Positions 10,271 through 20,972 of a stretch of DNA of 64,000 bases are shown here, one piece after another. Source of the stretch: Liopterus haemorrhoidalis (Eukaryota > Arthropoda > Insecta > Coleoptera > Dytiscidae); assembly GCA_963971575.1 (NCBI GenBank), contig OZ020616.1, positions 6,220,924-6,284,923 of the forward strand, in the 5' to 3' direction. The position numbers were made by a program, and so were the translations under genes. Numbering within the stretch: the first letter of the stretch is position 1; each line of letters opens with the position of its first letter. Below the pieces are notes generated by a model that saw only the letters and a list, made by a program, of their open reading frames with translations, was not told the origin of the DNA and made no database searches.

Positions 10271-11389
10271 GAAGAATAAAGTTCTTACGAAAGATCAAGG
10301 GGAAGACAAAACTGGACAAAATTACTTTGACTACTAAGCAAGGATATGGACGTGAATTCAACTCCTGTCTATATCAAATAATTTGTGTAAAAAATATTTA
10401 TACAACTTCCAGGTTCTGCTTTGCCTTTCGCAACTGACTTATAAACTGTATAAGCTAGTCCAATCCTTTAAGTGGAACCAAATTAAATTTAAATTTTCTT
10501 AAGTTGTCACGAGCTGTTTTTTCAATGTTTGAAGCTGGCTTTTGCTTAACAAAATGATGCGTTATTGATCTAATATTTCGATCGTCGCGTAAACTGCTGT
10601 AGAGAACCGTTAGCACTTCAAGAAATTCAGATCATTTCTGAACAATCTGAAACACATGGATTCTTTATTTCATTCCAAAGACGAACTCGAATCACTTTTG
10701 CTGAGTTTGGCAACAAATGGAAATTTAAAAACAAAATAAGACAGAGTTGTACTGAGTGTACAACTCAAACAAACAGTAACTTTTTAAAATAAGCAATCAG
10801 AAGTACATTACCTCCTGTACGTATGTTGTAAGTGTTTATTACAACAATGGTAGTACTCATATTTGTATCCTGTGAAGACTGGGTTGGGCCTCTAACAATA
10901 TGTTCTATTCATTACGGTCTCCGTAATACAAACAACAAAATACTTCAACATGTTAAAAATGCAAGAAGAATTCACCGATTAAACTAACGGCTAAAAATTA
11001 CTATATGTCATGTAATAGTTTAATTTTTATAACATATAATAATAACAAATTAAGAATAATGATAATAGAAGCTAGATTTATTGCTCCTGAACTTCAGGCT
11101 ACACAATTATTTGTCATCGAACTATCCTGTCTTGCTGAAAACAATATCCTCCTCACAAAATATGTCCTATTTTCTTAGATTAGTTTTGACTCTGGAAACA
11201 TCAGATCTCATTCTATTAAGAGATTTCTTGATCTTGCATGGTAGGTGGTGTCCCGGCACAAGTTCTTCCTTAGGTTTAATCCAAATATCCTTGCCGATTA
11301 TTGGTGTGTAGAATGGGAAAACAATGGCTTCAGCTCGTGTTCTCAGCTTACCGTGTACAACCGATAAATCATCATGCTTGAAACTACCT
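10271..11389. other. No gene supported
   Basis: A 76-codon open frame at 11081-11311 shows no recognisable motif. It lies upstream of, and not in continuity with, the LINE tail at 11390. The rest is AT-rich with stops in all frames. Confidence 0.45.
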
Positions 11390-11585
11390 CGAAAATTTTG
11401 GTCCAGAATTAATAGAATTAGGACAAGTCACAGGAGGTGTGAGGACTCGCTCCACAAATGAGGCAAAGTCTTCACAGTGCGATTGTGGCGCCGACTGGCA
11501 AACAATCCACCCACATTGAAAAAGAATTCCAAGCCAACGCTTGTCAAATTACCGATTTTTGTGTTCGACTGAGGCTCAAGTAGAA
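11390..11585 (+). pseudogene. LINE C-terminal fragment, same family as 556-871
   Basis: The frame reads RKFWSRINRIRTSHRRCEDS and meets a stop at 11471. The next frame gives SSQCDCGADWQTIHPH, and a further frame continues HIEKEFQANACQ. WSRINRIRTxHxRC, CDCG and QTI..HI follow the same order as in the tail at 556-871, so both come from one LINE family. At least two frameshifts make it dead. Confidence 0.65.
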
Positions 11586-11589
11586 TATA

Positions 11590-12510
11590 TATATAATATA
11601 CTGATAGATAATCTTATTTTTAGTTACTTTCTTATTTTGTATTAGATTTTCTGTGATTTGTACATTTCATATGCCATACGATACATAAATAAATATATAA
11701 TTCAAATGTCCCAGATCTTTACTTGTCATTGTTCTATTCGGCAGTAGATAGGAAGTGTATCAATCTTAGGTATTTTTCTTGTGAAGCTCTTTCTAGATCT
11801 GAGTCTATAGCAATCTTTTGTTTAGTTTCTAAGCTTCGGAAGCTATATCTTATAGTAGAATTACGATGAATATAATTCTGCTCTTTCATTGGCAATAAAC
11901 GGTAATAGGTAACTACTGTTTTGTTTTTTCCTTACGAAGGTCTACCTCTTACGTTTTTTTCGATTTTTGACCATTTTCAAGGGTTTTGGGTTACTGCCTA
12001 TACAAAACTTAATAATCGGTTTATTAGAACCCATTTTTTTTTTTTTTTTTGACTAAACTATCTAGGATAATTTTAAAAATTCAAACCGCAGATTTCTATC
12101 TCTAACCATTCTATAGTCAGGATTTATAAAAATTTACAAAAAATAAAAAAAAAATAAAAATTTTGAAAATTTTTGTTTGCTTCAAAATATTGTTACAAGT
12201 CAATTAGAACTTCAAGATAAAAATTTCAACCGCAGGTCTTTATCGCATTTCGTTTTTGAGATACGTCCATGCGAAGATGAAAATTTCTATAAGCAAGCCA
12301 TATTAAAAGTTGTCCTAATTTTAAAATACACTAAACGAATTAAGCCTCAAATTTTTTCTAGTCTAAATAAACTACGAGTAATCCAAAAATTCTACCCTCA
12401 TGTCATTTTCTTTAACCGTTATTTGAGTTGTAATTTTTTTTAATTCACAATTTTCACAAATGTAAATTATACCATTAAAAAATATGTAATCTCAAAACGC
12501 GTTAAACGAT
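11590..12510. other. No gene seen
   Basis: AT-rich sequence with poly-T (about 12035-12050) and poly-A runs. An 88-codon frame at 12177-12443 is low-complexity and has no domain. Confidence 0.45.
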
Positions 12511-12513
12511 TAA

Positions 12514-13100
12514 AGGATTCCACACACCAAAACGGCCGCGGTGGCGGCCGCGGTAGCGTTATGGCGGCGGCATAACGCAACCTATATAATACAATGAGAC
12601 CACGCAAATACAAGCGTTCAGCTATCTGAGAACGACGCCGAATGCAGCGTTCAGTCTAGCGATCACCAAACACTGGAGGCCGAACTCGACAAGTTGCGTT
12701 AGGCCGCGTGATATTCATTGTTTATATACTTTTATATATATTAGAGTGAATATATTTAATAAAATAGTTTCGAAAATGGATAATTTAACAGAAAAAATCA
12801 TAGAATCAGTAAAGGATCATTTAATTTTGTATGACTTAGCACATCCTGATTATAACAATATTAGGAAAAAAAAATGTGGGACGAAATAGGAAATTAATGG
12901 TAAGTAGATAATTATTTTTCCTCTACATACAATTAATTATTCTATTGTATTCTCGCAATCAATATTATCACACAACTATATACCGTGATTCACTAACTGA
13001 TCGCTACCGGTACCGCCACTCCCACCGCGTTAGTGTGAGGAGACCTGATCGCTAGTCGTATCGCTAATGCTACCGCGGCCGCATTGGTGTGCGGAATCCT
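12514..13100 (+). mobile_element. PIF/Harbinger element with TAA duplication and GC-rich ends
   Basis: The element begins AGGATTCCACACACCAAAAC followed by GGCCGCGG motifs, and ends with the near complement GGTGTGCGGAATCCT. The flanks are TAA at 12511-12513 and 13101-13103. The ends are strikingly GC-rich (GCGGCCGCGG) in an AT-rich background. It holds one MADF-type exon (12776-12899) and no nuclease, so it is a shortened copy carrying only the DNA-binding partner gene. Confidence 0.8.
12776..12899 (+). pseudogene. MADF-type DNA-binding exon of a Harbinger element
   Basis: ATG at 12776 opens TEKIIESVKDHLILYDLAHP followed by DYNNIRKKK, matching the start of MADF/Myb-like domains (acidic helix, LYD..HPDY). 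A 1-nt shift in the poly-A stretch is needed to continue into MWDEIGN. A strong donor, G|GTAAGTAG, follows at 12900-12901. Harbinger elements encode such a protein beside their nuclease. The frameshift and the missing downstream exons make it non-functional. Confidence 0.6.
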
Positions 13101-13194
13101 TAAAGCAGCAATTTTTTTCTATACTAAATAAACTTCGGAGATTTTTAGATGCCTATAAGCCAATGATTGCACTAGCTAAGGCAATTGGAGGAAT

Positions 13195-13273
13195 GTTGTA
13201 ATATTTTCACGGCGCCCCTGTAGCCCAGCTGTGGCGCCCTGGGGCACCGCGGCGCACAATTTGGAAATCGCTG
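13195..13273. mobile_element. Solo hAT-like terminus
   Basis: GGCGCCCTGGGGCACCGCGG leads to TTGGAAATCGCTG. Read inward this is CAGCGATTTCCAA, close to the ends of the complete hAT element at 55122-56041 (CAGCGTTTCTCAACC). No matching opposite end was found. Confidence 0.4.
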
Positions 13274-13279
13274 GTCTAC

Positions 13280-13545
13280 ATGATCATTTAAAATATGAAT
13301 GTTTAACTTTAGATAAGTTCAAACGTGAATTATTTAATTATTTAATTAATAAGAGTTAGGATTTTTGAGGGTATTATTTAAGAAAAAGTATTTTTTGAGT
13401 TGTATTTTTTGAGATTTAAGATGTACAATGTATGGAAACATTATTGTTATTATTTTTTTTTGATAAAAAAAAAATCTATGTTAGGCCCTGCTGTCATAGG
13501 CCCTGCCCTATTTTGGTAAATAAAGTTATTATTATTATAATTATT
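13280..13545 (+). mobile_element. CR1-like LINE 3' end with (ATT)n tail
   Basis: The start reads CLTLDKFKRELFNYLINKS and stop, the kind of short FKxELxxWL C-terminus found in CR1-type LINEs. About 150 bp of untranslated sequence then ends AATAAAGTTATTATTATTAT. The copy at 23540-24990 has the same design. Confidence 0.5.
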
Positions 13546-13559
13546 ATTTGTTTTATGCT

Positions 13560-14353
13560 TCTTGGGATTTATTGTAGAGAAATGTAGATTCAAACAGTGA
13601 TACCAAATCTTTTTAAAAGATTTGGGGAAGACTGGTGTTTTCTGACAACCATGTCAGTTGGTCCAACTGTCTTGTTAACCATGGTTTAATTGAAGCTGGC
13701 GAAAACGGTTGGTCGAGGTAGAATTCCTTAGGATAAAATAAATATATATCTCATTTTTCAACAGGCCATCTTATTTGAAAATAATTACATATAATCTTCA
13801 AATCAAAGAAGGATTGTTGCTAAACCCTCTGTTAAAGTTAGTTCCAAGAAAAACCAACAGAGCTTCCAAAATCATATTAATTTAAGAGGTATTAAGGAGA
13901 GAAATGCAGCTGAAATTCGCGGGAACCCACGCATAAAAAATTAATCATCATTTTCTACGAATGCAGACGTCTATTGTTGGAAAAACTATAGATATTAAAA
14001 TCCATAGAGACGCAAGTATTAGATAAAAAAGATCAATTAATTTAATTAAATATTGAGTTCAATAAGTTCATAGTGTTTTTTTTCCCAAGGCAAGAGTGCT
14101 TTGGATAGAACTCTTACCCTGGAAACCAAGAAACGCTAAGAAATTATTTGATTTATTCTTCTTCTTTTTCTTCTTCTTCTTCTTTGTTTGTTGGCTTGGG
14201 TTCCCCATTCTGCCAGTGCTTAGCTGCATTATGAATTACAAATTTCTATTTATTGCAAGTTGAGTAGAATTTGGCTGGAGATGTCAACAGTTGTCGTGTT
14301 AAAATAGTTTTTATGCATAATGGGGCATCAATTGTTTTTCCGAGTTCTCGGTA
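13560..14353. other. No gene seen; (CTT)n microsatellite
   Basis: A CTT-rich microsatellite lies at about 14154-14184. The rest is AT-rich with no supported ORF. Confidence 0.5.
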
Positions 14354-14524
14354 TCATTTGGAGGAGTGCTTATAATTGTTGGGGCAGTTGAACAAAATGT
14401 ACTTGACAGTACCTGGTTCTCCACAAGGGTAGAGGTTGGAGTTTATCACATTAATTTTGTTCAAGTGGACTTCGGAGTAGCAGTGATTAAAACGGATTCG
14501 GATGATTGTTGAGATAGTTTTCTT
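14354..14524 (-). pseudogene. I-type LINE C-terminal fragment, antisense
   Basis: The minus frame from 14524 reads KKTISTIIRIRFNHCYSEVH, LNKINVINSNLYPCGEPGTV, KYILFNCPNNYKHSSK and stop at 14354. The order IRIRxxHC, CxCGExGTVxHILFxCP is the post-RNase H tail of I-group LINEs; here YPCG has lost one Cys and Tyr replaces His. The reverse transcriptase and RNase H are absent. Confidence 0.65.
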
Positions 14525-14534
14525 ATCCAACTTT

Positions 14535-14960
14535 AAATTATGGAACCATGGCGTTACGGCTACGTGAGGTCGGATGGAGTAGAAATATGAGCCTTTTTAT
14601 CCCGTTATGTATTATTGGGAAATGATCTTTAAAGAGGACTTGCTTGATATTTATGATCCAAATAAGTAAAATATTCACAATACTATAAATAATTTTACAT
14701 ATGATAATAGATATGTAAACCCTTCTAATAATTATGTTATTTTAACCAAAAATGTGACATAGTACCTTACAAGGGACCTTATATGACTAACTAATGACTA
14801 ATTAATTACAGTTGGTAGGCACATTGCTTCACATGTCAAAGGTTACGGGTTTTGTATCTCATCATGGCATGAATTCCTTGCTATTACCTCCATCACCATC
14901 ATCATTAGCGCTATTTTGTCTAATGCTGAATATATCACACACTTAGAATAATACTGTCTT
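14535..14960. other. No gene seen
   Basis: AT-rich sequence without a recognisable repeat or ORF. Confidence 0.5.
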
Positions 14961-14966
14961 CACTAA

Positions 14967-15030
14967 AAAACTGATATGAAGTGTGAATTATTTCACATTT
15001 CACTGTTTTGTAGGTATTTAACAAGTGTGA
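14967..15030 (-). repeat. Solo terminus of repeat family A
   Basis: The segment reads ATGAAGTGTGAATTATTTCA then ACTGTTTTGTAGGTATTTAA, matching the terminal hairpin and adjoining AGGGTTTTGCAGGTATTTAG of family A at 42723. It is diverged, and no family A body follows on either side. Confidence 0.55.
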
Positions 15031-16074
15031 GATATATTTTTTATGTTATATTTTTACAACAATTTTTTCTAGAATTAAAAATATTCTATTAAATAGTTAA
15101 AAAATCGCTTCAAATTGTGATGTATAATTTGTTTTTAATTTTATTTCAGATGGTTAGTCTTGCATAAGAAACATATTCTTTGTGGTTATTATCTGTACCT
15201 TTAAATAATAATTCAGTGTCTCTATCAACACTCTTCACTTAAGATTTCCTAAACAAATAAAAAAAAAAACTGGTTTTTAGTTTTGACTCTATTCTTTTAG
15301 TAGTCCTATAACGTATATTACGGCCAGACTCCAGCGTTATATGGTTGGCATGCGCCAGCGTCCGCTCAGCTCTCTGATCGGTCGCTAAAAACCTAAATGG
15401 GGAAAAATATGAATTTCGTAACCACTGTGAAGTGACTCCAGCGGCTATCAGCTGTCCAGGGCAAGGTAGAAGGCCGCCAGCCCAGTCTAGAGGTAGATGT
15501 GACTATGCAGGGTGGTCCTGTAAATACCAATATCTATGCGCGGCCTGAATTTATATACGGCGCCAGTCACCTCGCTTCTATTGCCCTAAATTCTGGAAGA
15601 AAATAAGTCCCCATGGGAAAGGAATAGAATTCTCGTAACAGAAACACAAATGTACTCAATAACAAAAATTTTTAACCAACGTTATATTATTATTCACAAA
15701 ATAATCAACAAAAAATCAAATGTAACTCTAACAGAAAAAAATCAAAATACCTAGCAATGAATGAAGACTCGCCAAAACAATATGTATCCAAACAAAACTC
15801 AAACTTTACTTAATAATCAAATTATTCAATTACTCAAAAATATTTAATGTTACCAAAACAATCTAATAATGTGGTTATTTCCACGTGTCAAACACGACTA
15901 AAAATTGTTGTCATAAATAGAGAATTCAGAGGTTAATAAATGTTCCCATAGCGAGAACTGCTACCTTTAAGTAGATTGTCAGGACTTCCTAGTCAGTTGG
16001 TTCTAATAAATTCAATACTGTATCGTTTAATACGAATCCAATAAATTTTTGCACGTTAGGTAAGCTAGTGTATA
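15031..16074. other. No gene seen; GC-richer patch
   Basis: A patch at about 15315-15600 is clearly less AT-rich than its surroundings and holds several CAGC/GCCAGC motifs, but no open frame, TIR or RNA fold was recognised. The remainder is AT-rich. Confidence 0.45.
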
Positions 16075-17620
16075 TAGTCCAGGGCGGATCTGTTCTGAGA
16101 TGGATGTTGAGAGGGGGCACGCTAATTTTTGCAGAAATTGCTTCGAAATAACTCACATAACAATAATTGAGCTATCCTCCCCGCCAAAAAGTTCGGGAAC
16201 ATTGTTTAAAAATTGAAAATATAAAAAATTAAGAAAAAAATCATTTTTTTTCTTCTTTTTGAGCCCATAGCTGTGAAATTATTTATTTCTGAGAAAAGTT
16301 ATCAGGAAATAAAAGTTTCGTAATTAAATTTCCTACAAGATAGGATTATTTAGAAATTTCAAAAATTGTTAAACTTTCTGCAAAATAGCAATAACTGCTG
16401 AAAAAAACACTAAAAACCATGTGTTTGCATTTTACTTTTTTTAATGACTTGTATTATACTTAGGATCTCCAAATTTCACCCTGTAAAACTTTATGATATG
16501 ATAAAACAACACTGTAAATTTCATTAGGATCGGTTCGATAGGTTTTGTAAAATAATTTTGCAATCCAGGATTTGCAAAAAAAAATTGCAATTTTGCAAAA
16601 TATTGCAGGACGCAAAGTAAAGCAGATAGAAGGTTGAAAATTAGGACGGCGTTGGGAATTTTTTAAAACAATGTTAAAAAATTTTTGTTATAAACAAATT
16701 GAATATCTTTGCAACTACACAACCAAAATTAACTTATAAAAGCTCATTGGAAAGGTCTTTGAAATACGCTTTTTTTTAAAAAAAAAAAGTGAGGTTATTT
16801 CAATTAGTTTATTTTTTATTGTTTATAACTTTATTGCAATTGACGCTCAACTTTGAAGAGGTGTATCTCGGAAACAAATTGACATGACCTCACTTTTTTT
16901 TTTTTTGAAAAAAGCGTCTTTCAAAGACCTTTCCAATGAGCTTTTATAAGTTAATTTTGGTTGTGTAGTTGCAAAGATATTCAATTTGTTTATAACAAAA
17001 AATTTTTAACATTGTTTTAAAAAATTCCCAACGCCGTCCTAATTTTCAACCTTCTATCTGCTTTACTTTGCGTCCTGCAATATTTTGCAAAATTGCAATT
17101 TTTTTTTTGCAAATCCTGGATTGCCAAATTATTTTGCAAAACCTATCGAACCGATCCTAATGAAATTTACAGTGTTGTTTTATCATATCATAAAGTTTTA
17201 CAGGGTGAAATTTGGAGATCCTAAGTACAATACAAGTCATTAAAAAAAGTAAAATGCAAACACATGGTTTTTAGTGTTTTTTTCAGCAGTTATTGTTATT
17301 TTGCAGAAAGTTTAACAAATTTTGAAATTTCTAAATAATCCTATCTTGTAGGAAATTTAATTACGAAACTTTTATTTCCTCATAACTTTTCTCAGAAATG
17401 AATAATTTCACAGCTATAGGCACAAAAAGAAGAAAAAAAAAGATTTTTTTCTTAATTTTTTAATATTTTCAATTTTTAAACAATGTTCCCGAACATTTTG
17501 GCGGGGAGGATAACTCAATTATTGTTATGTGAGTTATTTCGAAGCAATTTCTGCAAAAATTAGCGTGCCCCCTCTCAACATCCACATGACGTAGTATTTT
17601 TACAGATCCGCCCTGGACTA
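16075..17620. mobile_element. Giant palindromic (foldback) element, about 720-bp arms
   Basis: From TAGTCCAGGGCGGATCTG (16075) to CAGATCCGCCCTGGACTA (17620) the sequence is a near-perfect inverted repeat. The arms, 16075-16794 and 16885-17620, differ by scattered substitutions and small indels. The loop of about 90 bp begins TTATTTCAATTAG. The outermost TA on each side fits a TA target duplication, leaving GTCCAGGGCGG as the end. No transposase is encoded; an open frame at 17469-17705 (minus) lies mostly in one arm and is not credible. A smaller element of the same design sits at 18655-19218. Confidence 0.9.
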
Positions 17621-18400
17621 ATAAGTTAGTTTTTAATCGGTGCGTGTCAGCTAATTTAGGCCGTAACAGTCCGATATGCCTCTTGTTAGGACCCTGCGCT
17701 TGCAAAATACGCGTTTGCGGTGAGTTTTGTTAAAAAGAAGTTATAAAAGTTGTGCTCCCTATTCTCATACATCTATGACATAAAGCCATCCATGAAATAA
17801 ACCATTAAGGAAATGACAAAACTCTCCATTAAATGCACTCGCAAATTTAACAATAATAGCAACCTTGGCACCCAACCAACAGGATGTCTTCAACAAGGCC
17901 TAACGTGCCATGCCTCATTAACGGACCAAAAACATTAAAAAAAATCTAGTTAACGTAAATATCAGTGTCAAAATTCTGCCGAGAATAATTCGACAAGATT
18001 GTTATCAAGTGGCTAAGTTTGTTTTTTCAAAATGATGTACTTAAGAATAATGGTGGACGGAAAATGGTTGATGAATTAGGTTAAGTAGGGGACAAACAAA
18101 TGTTTTTTTTATTTTTGATAATTTTTGTTAAAATGGAGTTTTAAGTAGAGGTGATATCAGCAGAAAAATGCAGGTGTGATTCAGAGTGATTATTTGAGCG
18201 AACAGAAAAGATAAAATCTTCATAATTTTAGAAACATTTAAAATGTAGGCTTAGCTGGATTAAATATTAAAATAAAATACAGGCGGTTACAGAAGACAAA
18301 GTTTTGATAACAGATAGGAAAGAAAATATGCATGTTATTACAGGTCTTTGGTTATTTCTTAGCAATATTTACTATAGAAGTTCAACTGTAACAAATTAAT
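17621..18400. other. No gene seen
   Basis: Mixed AT-rich sequence between the giant palindrome and family A copy 1; nothing recognisable. Confidence 0.5.
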
Positions 18401-18441
18401 TAAATTATAGATATAACTAAAAAACCCTTATACCATTTTGT

Positions 18442-18523
18442 CGTCTGACTGTCTGTCTGTCTCTCTGTCTGTCTGTCTGTCTGTATGTCTGTCTGTCTGT
18501 ATGTCTGTCTGTCTATCTGTCTG
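18442..18523 (+). repeat. (TCTG)n microsatellite of family A copy 1
   Basis: Tandem CTGT with TCTC, TATG and TCTA interruptions. Family A copies carry this tract at the same place, with different lengths. Confidence 0.95.
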
Positions 18524-18654
18524 TTCGGTAAAAATTGTAGCCAAACGACTAAACCTAGAGAGTTGAAATTTGACAAGCTTATACAACTCTTTGACCCCCA
18601 CATGGGAAAAGTACTAAAACATCTAAAAAACATATCCTCCTAAAAATATAAATA

Positions 18655-19218
18655 GACCGGGAGCTCATGACAGTTTTTGGTCTCCGATTTCATACACCAT
18701 GCCTTTTGTAGGAGAGAATATTTACCATGTGACAACAAAAAAGGGATGGTACTAAACCCCTGCACGCTTTCCGGTCATAGGGAAAATTGCATTTCCACTT
18801 AAACACAAAATTTTTGTGCTTTTCTCTGATTTAATATTGCTTGCCTTTTTGTCAAAAGAAAGTTATAACAAATTTAAAGTCTTTTAAATATATGCATGTG
18901 ATTCGGAGGGTCCCAAAGGGCTCAAACGGTCATGTGATCTTGTAATAAAAAAATATCATTTTCCGCGTTTTCATACAGCATGCCTATAATTAAAAGACTT
19001 TAAATTTGTTATAACTTTCTTTTGACAAAAGGGCAAGCAATATTAATTCAGAGAAAAACACAAAAATTTTTGCAAGTGGAAATGCAATTTTCCCTATGAC
19101 CGGAAAGCGTGCAGGGGTTTAGTGCCATCCCTTTTTTGTTGTCACAGGGTAAATATTCTCTCCTCCAAAAGGCATGCTGTATGAAATCGGAGACCAAAAA
19201 TGTCATGAGCTCCCGGTC
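18655..19218. mobile_element. Palindromic element nested in family A, TA-flanked
   Basis: The ends GACCGGGAGCTCATGACA and TGTCATGAGCTCCCGGTC are perfect inverted repeats inside TA (18653-18654, 19219-19220). The arms are about 235 bp. The spacer of about 95 bp contains GATTCGGAGGGTCCCAAAGG. Copies 2 and 3 of family A lack this insertion at the same place (AAAATATAAA then AATATATGCTC or CAAATATGTGCTC), so they serve as empty sites. The arms may form a strong hairpin. Confidence 0.9.
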
Positions 19219-19519
19219 TAAAACAAATATGTGCTAATCAAAAAAAAATGAAAACTCTTAGTACGTTGATTAACGATGAAAATTTTATTTTTGCAAAATA
19301 AATTATTTTGATGCGATTTTTGACAAAATTGTGCGAAAAAAAAATTGTCCTACACTTTGTAGCCCATATGATTTAAACTAAAAATCTGAAAAAAATCTAA
19401 GTAATGTACATTGGTGTGAACCGGAATAACACAACAGGAATTTTTGATCAGAATACGTATTCGGAAATTTTTTTAAATAAAACACATTTTTTGTGTTTTA
19501 ACAAAATAAACGAGTAAAT

Positions 19520-19583
19520 GTCCGTAGTCTAATGGTTAACGTTCTCGCTTCCTAAGTTGCAAACTACGGTTCGCGTCCTGTCA
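19520..19583 (+). ncRNA. tRNA-like (Pol III box A/box B) segment in family A copy 1
   Basis: TAGTCTAATGGTTAACG resembles tRNA box A and the D arm, and CGGTTCGCGTCC resembles box B (GGTTCGANNCC with one change). Between them, CTTCCTAAG could form an anticodon-like loop with U33 and A37. The stems are poorly conserved, so this is not a functional tRNA. It is probably a tRNA-derived (SINE-like) module. Confidence 0.5.
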
Positions 19584-20014
19584 ATTTTATTTTTGTTCTT
19601 TTTTTGCATTTTTATTTTGTGTAAATTAGTTTTTCAAAATTCTAGTTATATTTTGGCAAATGTTGCATTTAATTTTTAAAAGCCTAAATTTTATAACCAG
19701 TGGGAAGTGTTGAAATTATAATTTAATTCTATGTTTGGATGTATACGAAATCAGAGGGGCGGATGACTTAAACAACCAATGGAAGCCATAGGCGCAATTT
19801 TCAAAATCTTAATGAGCCTTGTTATATATATATATATATATATATAAAAATACTGCACATATTTAGAAAACTAAATAATGGTATTAGGCATTCGAATTAA
19901 AATTAACAAAAAAATATTTTAACATAAAATTTGTTTTGGCATCCGAAATAATCATCAATAACTTACTAAATACCTGCGAAACCCTGAAATGTGTTGAAAA
20001 TTCACACTTCACAT

Positions 20015-20761
20015 AATTTTTTTTTTTTTTTAGGTCATCACTTGTATTTCCGAAGCGAGGACCTTTTTTTTAAAGACCACTTGAAATTTAGAAGTGAGAA
20101 CCTTATTCATAATTTAAATAGTTTTGTATTCAGGCCCCCTCCCCCTCAAAATTCCTGGGTGTGCCACTGCTATTCAGTATTAAATGAGCAAATAATAATA
20201 CTATTAAATGTGTTAAATATGTACAATTTTCTTTAACTAGTTTTAAATATGTAACATTGTCATAGATATTTTCTTACGGATCTACCTATGTTAAAATATG
20301 TTGGTTTTGTATTTTATCTCTTCCTTTAATTTTTTAAAAGGTCTTTCTTTCTTTTATTCGATGTCAGTAACATAATAAATCATACTGTTGAGCGGTGTAA
20401 GCGAACCTTTAGTTGCCTAGCGCCTCTTGCGCTGTGATGAATTAGATGGGAGGGTAGATCGGATTGTTAATATGCAGTTGCGCCAGTGGGTGGCGATTTA
20501 ATACAAAACGGAACGAATTACCGTGTAACGAGCCGAATAAATCACCACCGAAATTCTTATAACAAAACTTATATAAGTGGGTTATAAAATTAAGTACAAG
20601 TTTCCGGCTAAGACCCTTTTGTTCACAGGTTTATCACTTTTTAGTTAGTTTTATTGCTATAAAATGTACTAGTTCATTGCTTTTTAATTATAGTACTCAA
20701 TCCACTAATATTTTATTCTAAATAATTTAAATTTTAATACATCCGTTATAATAATCTCAAG
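20015..20761. other. No gene seen
   Basis: Contains a poly-T run and a small GC-richer patch (about 20390-20540) without ORF or repeat match in the window. Confidence 0.5.
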
Positions 20762-20972
20762 GTCGTGTCTGATTAGTCATGTCAAGAGGATGAAGGGCAC
20801 CGAACCCACGAAAATTGTAGTCAAGCTAAATCAATTAGGGGTAAGACATCTAGGAAGACCAAAGCAACTACAAAAACTACGGGTCGGAAATTGGAAAGAA
20901 AAGGCGAGGAGTAGGACGATCTGGAGGCAGATACTTATACGGGCCAAGGGCTGTAGCGCCACTGATATATAA
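20762..20972 (+). pseudogene. LINE C-terminal fragment (RTE/Jockey-like)
   Basis: The frame reads HVKRMKGTEPTKIVVKLNQL, GVRHLGRPKQL, then VGNWKEKARSRTIWRQILIR and AKGCSATDI with a stop. The order GHVxRM, GRRxxGRPK, NWxxxARDRxxWRxI is the usual C-terminus of endonuclease/reverse transcriptase LINEs of RTE/Jockey type. It differs from the tail at 4891-5130, so it is a separate family or subfamily. 5'-truncated. Confidence 0.65.

Larger units (their letters stand above)
18416..20014 (+). mobile_element. Repeat family A, copy 1 (with nested palindrome)
   Basis: The order is: ACTAAAAAACCCTTATACC end; (TCTG)n tract (18442-18523); TTCGGTAAAAATTGTAGCC core; CCTCCTAAAAATATAAA; nested palindrome (18655-19218); ATTGGTGTGAACCGGAATA block; tRNA-like segment (19520-19583); AATGGTATTAGGCATTCGAA block; and terminal AAACCCTGAAATGTG with the hairpin TTGAAAATTCACACTTCAC. 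The same order is seen at 37154-38262 and, inverted, at 42723-43781. The outer AGGGTTTTGTAGGTAT of the left end is missing here. No protein is encoded. The GTCT-type tract recalls DINE-1/mini-me (Helentron-associated) elements, but that link is a hypothesis. Confidence 0.8.

Noticed and set aside
17469..17705. 78-codon minus frame at the edge of the giant palindrome
   Set aside because: It overlaps the palindrome arm and has no motif; the mirrored arm lacks an equivalent open frame.
18400..18633. Open frames rich in QTDRQTDRQ across (TCTG)n tracts (also 32526-32720, 37183-37423, 43586-43874)
   Set aside because: They are translations of the microsatellite and its fixed flanks on both strands, with no coding signal outside the repeat.
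19520..19583. Genuine tRNA gene in family A
   Set aside because: Box A and B are recognisable, but acceptor and anticodon stems do not pair and the segment recurs inside a repeat, so it is kept as tRNA-like only.
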